Positions 1-5,044 of a DNA stretch of 5,044 nt are shown one piece after another. The stretch is from an uncultured Ignavibacteria bacterium (GTDB taxonomy: Bacteria; Bacteroidota; Ignavibacteria; Kapaibacteriales; UBA961). Under the pieces are notes generated by a model. The model saw only the letters and a list, made by a program, of their open reading frames with translations. It searched no databases and was not told where the DNA came from. Where the stretch lies: assembly GCA_937868245.1 (NCBI GenBank), contig CALMMI010000310.1, positions 1 to 5,044 of the forward strand, written 5' to 3'. Within the stretch, counting starts at the first letter, position 1; the number at the start of each line of letters is the position of its first letter. Made by a program: the position numbers and the translations under genes.

Positions 1-513
1 ATAAATTTTCCCAGAGCCTTGGGCAGTTTCTTGAAAGAAAAACTGGAGAGGATATACCCATGCAAGCAAACTTGCAAGTGTCATAACCTGACGAATCTGT
101 TCACTGGAATACACAAACGGCAAGAAAGCACTGCCGAGCGTCATGAGAATTGAGAACAGTATGGAAATGAAAAACACCATTACGAAGAGTGTTCCATACA
201 TTTCGCGGGTTTGTTGTTCAGTTTTACACGTTGCAAGGAGTCGGGCACCGGAAGCAAAAACTCCGAATTCAAAGAACATGTACATAAAAGTAAAGATTGC
301 AAGTGATGCTGTTACAATCCCGTATTCCTGTGGTCCAGAAAGGTGATTGGTGTTGAGTTTTTGGGTGGCAAATGAAAAAATAATTCCTAAAAGTTGAGAG
401 ATATACAGTACAATTGCCTTCTTTGATTCAGGAGTACTGATAATTTTCAATATATTACCGTAACTAAGTTTTTTGGTTATTGCCGAAAGAGCGTGTATTT
501 TTGTTTTGTTCAT
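1..513 (-). CDS. Wzx-like polysaccharide flippase (MOP superfamily), N-terminal part, runs off left edge
   Basis: An open frame of 171 codons runs from ATG at 513-511 to the window edge with no stop, so the C-terminal part of the usual 400-500 residue protein is missing. The translation has a basic cytoplasmic N-terminus followed by hydrophobic segments at about residues 33-52, 64-87, 105-127 and 142-160. Residues 57-92 carry the pattern typical of this family: a short loop with LSGPQEYG, then a membrane helix, then FEFGVFASGARLLA. In the family (oligosaccharide flippase/polysaccharide biosynthesis protein, Wzx/RfbX) these inner-membrane proteins move lipid-linked sugar repeat units to the periplasm for O-antigen, capsule or exopolysaccharide assembly. 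An alternative ATG at 528-526, directly after an in-frame TGA at 531-529, would add five residues; neither start has a clear ribosome binding site. It is divergent from the deacetylase-methyltransferase gene. The family call is firm; the glycan transported is unknown. Confidence 0.85.
   Translation of the reverse strand, partial: MNKTKIHALSAITKKLSYGNILKIISTPESKKAIVLYISQLLGIIFSFATQKLNTNHLSGPQEYGIVTASLAIFTFMYMFFEFGVFASGARLLATCKTEQQTREMYGTLFVMVFFISILFSILMTLGSAFLPFVYSSEQIRQVMTLASLLAWVYPLQFFFQETAQGSGKIY
472..503 (+). promoter_or_regulatory. Candidate Bacteroidota-type promoter for the 546-4573 gene block
   Basis: TTTG at 472-475 is followed after 20 bp by TATTTTTG at 496-503, matching the TAnnTTTG -7 element with the spacing described for Bacteroidota sigma factors. 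Transcription would start near 509-512 and leave a leader of about 35 bases before the ATG at 546. The site lies inside the opposite-strand flippase gene, which makes sense because only 32 bp separate the two starts. The surrounding DNA is T-rich, so a chance match is possible, and the call depends on the organism using this type of sigma factor. Confidence 0.35.
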
Positions 514-545
514 AACAGTAAATATCATTCATTACGAATTTTCTA

Positions 546-2807
546 ATGGCTAACAACGCATCACTACACCGAATAGTTATATCTCTTGATTACGAAACAT
601 GGCATCCGAGTGTACCTTCAGGAAAAAGAATTGACTGGGTCGAAACTGTTATCACTCCAACGAACCGTTTACTTGAAATTTGCAATAAGTACAACGCAAA
701 ACTCACCATTTTCTTTGAAATCGGAGAATATTACTGGCTGAAGGAAAATCGTCCTGAAACTGCTCTTGCAATAGAAAATCAATTAAAAGAAGCAATTGCA
801 ACCGGACATGATGTTCAACTCCATATACATACAAGTTGGCTACCGGAAACAGGAGCAAGTTACAACCAAGCTACCGATACATGGTTTTGGGATAACCGTT
901 ACCAAAAGCTCCATGATTATCCATTCGGCATCGAAAAATTGCTAAGAAGATGCAAAACTGACCTTGAGGTAATGCTCCAACCAATCAATCCTAAGTACAA
1001 AGTTACTACATTTCGGGCGGGTGCTTATCAAATTCAACCTTCAAAACAAATAGTGGATGCGCTCCTTGCAGTTGGAATAGAGGCAGATTCATCTGTTTGG
1101 AAAGGCGGATCCCAGCCTGACAGAGGGAATGATTTTAGGGCGGCGTGGTCCGGGCAGCCGTATTTTGCTAGCAGTTACAACATCAATTATTACGCCCCTC
1201 CTGCAGAACATAATTTACTCGAAATTCCGGTTTCAACTACGCGTTTGTTTCCAAGGGTATTAGGTATCCCCTTACCGATTTCCAAGCGGGTTAAACGTTG
1301 GTTTTTTGATGATCAAAGCTATGAACAAATGGTTATGATTTACAATTCCATTTCTTCAGAAAACAGTTACAATAGTTTCAAGAAACGATTCTCAGCATCT
1401 TACCCTAAACTTCAGAAGTTCTTAGTAAAAGTTGGATATCACGCAGGGAGAAAAATCGCTACTGCAGCAAAAATCATCCCAATGTTTTTACCTCGCCAAC
1501 ATGAAGATTTATTTAAGGATAAAGTTTTTGTTATGATTGGACATTCAAAATCCAACATTGATTTTGAAGGTTTTGAAAAATTGATTTCTACACTTTCGCA
1601 AAAAGATTATGTTAGATTCAATACTATCAGCGAAATAAACTCAAAGGTACGGCAAGCAGAAGAAGAAAAGAAATTATCTCTAAATGCAGATTTGGATTTT
1701 CAAGTTGAGATTGAATTCGATGCAATCATTGGGGACGCAAGAAATGATGCAATTTCGGGTTGGTTGCAGCAAAAAATTCCTTTGGACAGAAAGAATGTGT
1801 TAGACCTTGGATGCGGTTCAGGTTATTGGACAAAAGCTATTAAAGACAGACTTATTGCCCCTGAACGGGTAATTGGTTTGGATTTTGGAGATGCCTTTCT
1901 TGAAAAAGCTCGACGTGTTTATGGTGCCGAAGTTGTAAAGGGGGATTTTCATCATTTACCATTTGATGAAAGTACTTTTGATGCAATATATGCTGATAAT
2001 ACAATTGAACATAGTTTTAGCCCTCATCGAGTACTGCAAGAGTGCTTCCGTGTTCTGAGACCCGGAGGAATTCTTGCTATGTGTGTCCCGCCGGATGCAC
2101 GAAATCCAAATTATGTAACTCCTAATCATAATTGGCGTATGGATTCTGACGAGATACGTGAGCGAATGGAAGAAATAGGATATGAGAACATAGTTATCGA
2201 AGAAATGAACCCCGTTGAAGCATGGGGGGAACGCCCTTATTTACCGTCAAACAACACTTCTACATACGTAACTGCTTGGAAAGGTTATGATGAAATTAAA
2301 CGTATTCGTGAAATTGCTCAGTTCTGTTATAGAACAATTTCACCTGATAAGGATAATCCTAAAATTGACGGTGAACAAATTCTTAGAGATGGATATGCAT
2401 GGTGTGGAGGCTATTCCAGAGCAGCAAAGTATTTATGCGAGGTAGAGTATTTCCAAACCCGTATTGTAACTTTTTTCTTGGAAGGTTTACCTTTTGGTCG
2501 TGGTGATAAAGGAACTGATACCCATACTGTGTTGGAAGTGTGGCTACCTCAAATGAAGCGATGGGTTACCTGCGATGCTATGGCAGGTGTTGTTTTCCCC
2601 AATTCGGTTGAAGAACTTATCGCCAAACCTGAACTTGCTGACCAATCTCTTGCAATAAGTAAGTTTAGGCCTGATGAACGGTGGCAAAAACGTAATTACG
2701 AATGGTACAGTTCTTCAAAAGCGTACTCTCATGCAACGGGTTTTAAGTATCCAAAGGAATGGGTAAAGAAAGTTATTAAACGTTGGCAGAAACTAAATAA
2801 AAACTAA
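546..2807 (+). CDS. Three-domain protein: CE4-like polysaccharide deacetylase + SAM methyltransferase + transglutaminase-like domain
   Basis: This 753-residue protein has no signal peptide or obvious membrane helix, so it is probably cytosolic. Residues 1-365 resemble divergent CE4/NodB deacetylases: SLDYETW (13-19, D15), GHDVQLHIH (87-95), FRAGAY (156-161), DSSVWKGG (181-188) and MIGHSK (330-335, H333). Residues 410-515 are a methyltransferase of type 11: motif I LDLGCGSG (419-426), ribose-binding D446 in GLDFGDA, GDFHHLPF (466-473), and LRPGG (504-508). Residues 580-695 resemble a transglutaminase-like fold, with C620 in AWCGGYSRAA, H660 in DTHTVLEVWLP and D677 in WVTCDAM. ATG at 546 has no Shine-Dalgarno sequence, but an in-frame TAA at 519-521 bounds the frame and deacetylase homology begins within ten residues. 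The gene leads a likely three-gene operon. The three domain assignments are well supported one by one; the joint substrate (probably a glycan or amino-sugar precursor) is inference. Confidence 0.8.
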   Translation: MANNASLHRIVISLDYETWHPSVPSGKRIDWVETVITPTNRLLEICNKYNAKLTIFFEIGEYYWLKENRPETALAIENQLKEAIATGHDVQLHIHTSWLPETGASYNQATDTWFWDNRYQKLHDYPFGIEKLLRRCKTDLEVMLQPINPKYKVTTFRAGAYQIQPSKQIVDALLAVGIEADSSVWKGGSQPDRGNDFRAAWSGQPYFASSYNINYYAPPAEHNLLEIPVSTTRLFPRVLGIPLPISKRVKRWFFDDQSYEQMVMIYNSISSENSYNSFKKRFSASYPKLQKFLVKVGYHAGRKIATAAKIIPMFLPRQHEDLFKDKVFVMIGHSKSNIDFEGFEKLISTLSQKDYVRFNTISEINSKVRQAEEEKKLSLNADLDFQVEIEFDAIIGDARNDAISGWLQQKIPLDRKNVLDLGCGSGYWTKAIKDRLIAPERVIGLDFGDAFLEKARRVYGAEVVKGDFHHLPFDESTFDAIYADNTIEHSFSPHRVLQECFRVLRPGGILAMCVPPDARNPNYVTPNHNWRMDSDEIRERMEEIGYENIVIEEMNPVEAWGERPYLPSNNTSTYVTAWKGYDEIKRIREIAQFCYRTISPDKDNPKIDGEQILRDGYAWCGGYSRAAKYLCEVEYFQTRIVTFFLEGLPFGRGDKGTDTHTVLEVWLPQMKRWVTCDAMAGVVFPNSVEELIAKPELADQSLAISKFRPDERWQKRNYEWYSSSKAYSHATGFKYPKEWVKKVIKRWQKLNKN

Positions 2808-2836
2808 TTTTTACAACGTATATCTTTTTAACTTTT

Positions 2837-3592
2837 ATGCGCCGCTCTTTAGATCAAATCAACAGTAATTATCAAAAAAGCAAAGTAGATCAATGGGGTT
2901 CTGATTGGCGAGGGTCTCTCGCCTTCTGGCATACATTCTGCATCGATATTATTACCAAAGAGATTGGCAAACAAAGTAACTTACTGAACAAACCGCTTTC
3001 AATACTTGAAATCGGATGTGGTTCGGGTGTTCTTACGGAAAAGGTTGTGAGTGCATTAAAGAGGGTGTGTAAAATCGACCACTATTTGGCAGTTGATGTT
3101 TCTTTAGCCGCCATTAATAAAGCAAAAGAAATATTCCCAAATACTACGGTTGATTACCAAGCAGTTTCAGAAGATTTACATGATTTAAATGGACAAAAAT
3201 TTGACCTAATTTTAGGATTTCAATTTTTATTCTACTTAAGCAGAGAAGAACGACAAAATTTGTTTGAGAGAATCTATAATCTGAAATCTGAGGATGGAAT
3301 GGTTATTCTATCTAGTAATATCCGTTTTGATTCCGAAGACCCTGACTATATTAATGCTCCATCTACGGACATTGACTTAAAGAAGTACTTTACAATTCTG
3401 AAAGAAGCTGATATATTTACTGCCCCTTATGTAGAATATTGGGAAGGTAAAATGCTAAAAATTAAAAAACTACCTTTCATCTCGTACATTCTTTCAAAAG
3501 AGTATTTTCCTAAAAAAGCTCACCAATATTACTCCAAAAGAGCAATGCCGACTATTCCTAACAAACGTACTCGTGTTTACATACTACAGTAG
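2837..3592 (+). CDS. Class I SAM-dependent methyltransferase, stand-alone
   Basis: This 251-residue soluble protein has a Rossmann-type methyltransferase core. Motif I is ILEIGCGSG (residues 56-64), the acidic ribose-binding residue is D87 in LAVDVS, and the motif IV region is FDLILGFQFLFYL (122-134). SEDGMVILSS (151-160) matches the usual strand 5 region. A polar N-terminal stretch of about 50 residues (with QWGSDWRGS) and a basic C-terminal tail of about 90 residues rich in Lys and Tyr flank the core and probably set specificity. It starts 29 bp after the fused gene and ends 18 bp before the kinase, consistent with co-transcription. No ribosome binding site is evident. It is not a recent duplicate of the methyltransferase domain upstream: outside the GCGSG core the two differ widely. 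The acceptor is unknown; a sugar hydroxyl or amine is plausible from the neighbours, and it could also act on a small molecule or a protein. Confidence 0.8.
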   Translation: MRRSLDQINSNYQKSKVDQWGSDWRGSLAFWHTFCIDIITKEIGKQSNLLNKPLSILEIGCGSGVLTEKVVSALKRVCKIDHYLAVDVSLAAINKAKEIFPNTTVDYQAVSEDLHDLNGQKFDLILGFQFLFYLSREERQNLFERIYNLKSEDGMVILSSNIRFDSEDPDYINAPSTDIDLKKYFTILKEADIFTAPYVEYWEGKMLKIKKLPFISYILSKEYFPKKAHQYYSKRAMPTIPNKRTRVYILQ

Positions 3593-3610
3593 ATGTAGAA
3601 CAACTGTGAA

Positions 3611-4573
3611 ATGTCAATATCCACAGGACCAAAACAAATGATAATTGGAATAGATGTAGGTGGCACACATATTAAGTTTGCTGTAATAACACAAGAAGGT
3701 ACGATACTTTATCAAAACTCTGTATTAACAGAAGTAGAAAAGGGTCCTGATTTTGTGATGGAATCTATTGCTTCTATTATATCGGATTTACGGACGGATT
3801 TTCCTGATGCTATTGCAATTGGTCTTGGCGTTCCGGGAGTTGTTTCGGATAAAGGGGTAGTTAGAGTAGCACCAAATTTTCCTAACTGGATAAATATTCA
3901 TTTAAAAGATTATCTTGAAGAGAGATTTCCACTTCCGGTAGCAATTGATAACGATGCAAACGTTGCAGCCTTTGCTGAAGCTGAACTTGGAGCCGGTAAA
4001 AACCAACAGAATTTCTTATTCATAACTCTTGGAACCGGTGTTGGAGGGTGCATAATTTCAAATGGACGAATCTTTAGAGGTGCAACCGGCGGTGCAGGAG
4101 AAGTTGGTCATATTATCATTCATGAAACAGATATTCCACCGATTGGAAAACAATCTTACAGGGCGGGAGTTCTTGAAGAATATGTAGGCAGGTTAGGAAT
4201 AATTGAACTTGCAAAGCACTATGCTTCCGAATTTCCGAACTCAATATTACATACTCACGATAACCTTGATGTGCACCACATTTCATCTGCTGTGGCAGAA
4301 AGAGATACTGCTGCAATCAAATGTTTCACTAGGACAGGAGAACTGCTTGGTACTGCCATGAGTACAGCTCTTAATATTCTGGATTTACGACTCATTATTG
4401 CCGGCGGAGGCATCTCGAAATCCCACCCCCTCCTGCTTCAAACTACCCTTCAAACTATTCAGCGTCGGGCGTTACCGACAATTTCAAGTGAGGTCGAAAT
4501 TCGCTTAGCTCATTTTTCAAATGATGCAGGGATTCTTGGGGCTGCAATGTTAGCTAAACAATTACTTCAATAA
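3611..4573 (+). CDS. ROK-family sugar kinase (glucokinase-like) without the zinc-binding cysteines
   Basis: This 320-residue protein has the full ROK kinase layout: phosphate-1 loop IGIDVGGTHIKFAV (12-25, D15), GLGVPGVV (71-78), catalytic D115 in DNDANVAAFAEAELGAG, phosphate-2 loop LGTGVGG (140-146), EVGH (164-167), and the adenosine region IIAGGG (262-267). ROK kinases phosphorylate glucose, N-acetylglucosamine, N-acetylmannosamine or related hexoses with ATP in the cytosol. The usual CxCGxxGC zinc site is absent: the matching stretch, residues 176-190, reads PPIGKQSYRAGVLEE, with the final GCLE position as GVLE. M10 at 3638 may be the true start, because family members commonly begin MIIGIDVGGT and an AGGA lies nine bases upstream; that would give 311 residues. 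It is the last gene of the likely operon and probably supplies phosphorylated sugar for glycan precursors. No DNA-binding N-terminus is present, so it is a kinase and not a ROK repressor. Exact substrate unknown. Confidence 0.88.
   Translation: MSISTGPKQMIIGIDVGGTHIKFAVITQEGTILYQNSVLTEVEKGPDFVMESIASIISDLRTDFPDAIAIGLGVPGVVSDKGVVRVAPNFPNWINIHLKDYLEERFPLPVAIDNDANVAAFAEAELGAGKNQQNFLFITLGTGVGGCIISNGRIFRGATGGAGEVGHIIIHETDIPPIGKQSYRAGVLEEYVGRLGIIELAKHYASEFPNSILHTHDNLDVHHISSAVAERDTAAIKCFTRTGELLGTAMSTALNILDLRLIIAGGGISKSHPLLLQTTLQTIQRRALPTISSEVEIRLAHFSNDAGILGAAMLAKQLLQ
3625..3628 (+). promoter_or_regulatory. AGGA, possible ribosome binding site for an internal kinase start at 3638
   Basis: AGGA ends nine bases before the ATG at 3638-3640, a workable spacing, and the ATG encodes the methionine at which ROK kinases commonly begin. 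The upstream ATG at 3611 has no comparable motif. The other plus-strand genes here also lack Shine-Dalgarno motifs, so this weighs only modestly on the choice of start. Confidence 0.3.
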
Positions 4574-4590
4574 AAAATAATTAGCCTAAC
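4549..4590. terminator. Weak candidate bidirectional terminator between convergent genes
   Basis: GTTAGCTAA at 4549-4557 pairs with TTAGCCTAAC at 4581-4590 with one bulged base, around an AT-rich loop of 23 bases that holds the kinase stop codon. The repeat sits exactly where transcripts from the two converging genes would end, with an A-rich run at 4572-4577 in the loop. The arms are short and AT-rich and no U-tract follows a GC-rich stem, so this may be chance. Confidence 0.2.
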
Positions 4591-5044
4591 CTGCTTTTGG
4601 AACTTCCATCGGTCTTTCACGGTGCAAGAGTACCCAATCTCCATTTTCCACAAGAGCTTCTTTTCCAAGTTCCATTATTAGTGATTTTGCTGTCTCGTGC
4701 GACCCCTCCGACAGCTGTAATTCATAATACCGTTTTGCATTGGAAAACAATGTCCCCATTCTGGTATATTGCCTTGACTGTTCATTTAGCAACCGTTTTT
4801 CTGAATATCCGTGTAGCAAAGCTCCGATAACTTGTGCTACACCGATTACTAAAGTAATTTTTGTTAACGGGTTAGTTGTAAGAAGAAAATCGAATGATGT
4901 TTCAAGTGTTGCAAGAACCAAGCCTGCGATAAAAAATATATTCCCCCATAAACGCAACCGCTCTAACTTCTTTCTGTCGCGCACGGCTGCTTTTCTAAAA
5001 TAATTATATTGGTCTGTAATCCAGTGAGTTCCAACGAATTTCAA
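4586..5044 (-). CDS. SLATT/DUF4231-like two-transmembrane protein, C-terminal part, runs off right edge
   Basis: The frame is open at the right edge and ends at TAG (4588-4586), giving 152 residues. The edge codon is TTG, read here as an internal Leu, so the true start lies outside the window. WITDQYNYFRKAA followed by a Lys/Arg-rich stretch (residues 8-31) leads into two hydrophobic helices at about 32-54 and 62-78. A long amphipathic helix (82-130) follows, then the tail ENGDWVLLHRERPMEVP (133-149). This order resembles SLATT (SMODS and SLOG-associating 2TM effector) and DUF4231-type domains, which are predicted membrane effectors in nucleotide-dependent conflict systems and often follow a SLOG/LSDAT sensor domain. 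The subfamily is recalled from motif appearance and was not searched. Whether a sensor domain sits upstream cannot be seen. The gene converges on the kinase and is probably a separate transcription unit. It could instead be a generic two-helix membrane protein. Confidence 0.6.
   Translation of the reverse strand: MKFVGTHWITDQYNYFRKAAVRDRKKLERLRLWGNIFFIAGLVLATLETSFDFLLTTNPLTKITLVIGVAQVIGALLHGYSEKRLLNEQSRQYTRMGTLFSNAKRYYELQLSEGSHETAKSLIMELGKEALVENGDWVLLHRERPMEVPKAG

Noticed and set aside
143..346. Plus-strand open frame of 67 codons
   Set aside because: It lies wholly inside the flippase gene on the other strand, its translation resembles no family, and the opposite strand reads as a clear membrane transporter.
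1640..1780. Possible frameshift or assembly join between the deacetylase and methyltransferase parts
   Set aside because: The frame stays open through a charged linker (residues 366-405) with no stop, overlap or change in base composition visible, so a true fusion is the simpler reading.
2808..2836. T-rich gap considered as a terminator or promoter between the fused gene and the methyltransferase
   Set aside because: There is no hairpin before the T-runs and no TAnnTTTG element; 29 bp is a normal within-operon gap.
4116..4316. Minus-strand open frame of 66 codons
   Set aside because: It is embedded in the ROK kinase, whose conserved motifs continue through the same bases; no start signal or recognisable product.
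4597..5003. Two overlapping plus-strand open frames (4597-4830 and 4740-5003)
   Set aside because: Both are antisense to the SLATT-like gene, whose two membrane helices and conserved tail account for this DNA.
1..5044. Search for CRISPR arrays, tRNA or rRNA genes, insertion-sequence ends and tandem repeats
   Set aside because: No regularly spaced repeats, no tRNA-like arms, and no transposase or terminal inverted repeats were seen; nearly every base is within a coding frame.

Overview
The window is AT-rich by eye (roughly 40% GC) and densely packed. It looks like an accessory surface-polysaccharide region of a bacterium in or near the Bacteroidota/Chlorobiota/Ignavibacteriota group. Three things point that way: most starts lack a Shine-Dalgarno sequence, there is a good match to the Bacteroidota-type promoter (TTTG, 20 bp, TAnnTTTG) ahead of the main gene block, and the gene content fits. 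This placement is an inference, as no marker gene is present.

Layout. On the minus strand, 513 down to 1 encodes the N-terminal 171 residues of an MOP-superfamily (Wzx-like) polysaccharide flippase that runs off the left edge. A 32-bp gap separates it from three genes on the plus strand. The first (546-2807) is a 753-residue protein that reads as three fused domains: a divergent CE4/NodB-type polysaccharide deacetylase, a class I SAM-dependent methyltransferase, and a transglutaminase-like cysteine-protease-fold domain with an intact Cys-His-Asp triad. The second (2837-3592) is a separate small SAM-dependent methyltransferase. The third (3611-4573) is a ROK-family sugar kinase lacking the usual zinc-binding cysteines. 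Gaps of 29 and 18 bp suggest one operon. On the minus strand, converging on the kinase with 12 bp between them, is the C-terminal 152 residues of a two-transmembrane protein resembling the SLATT/DUF4231-type effector domains; its N-terminus lies beyond the right edge.

How they may work together. A lipid-linked glycan exporter next to a deacetylase, two methyltransferases and a sugar kinase fits modification of a cell-surface glycan or its sugar precursors. The unusual element is the three-domain protein, which puts N-deacetylation (exposing an amine), methyl transfer and thiol acyl chemistry on one chain without a signal peptide. That combination is the best candidate here for something undescribed. 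The SLATT-like gene is probably a separate unit, possibly from a nucleotide-signalling or defence system. No RNA genes, insertion sequences, CRISPR arrays or attachment sites were seen.
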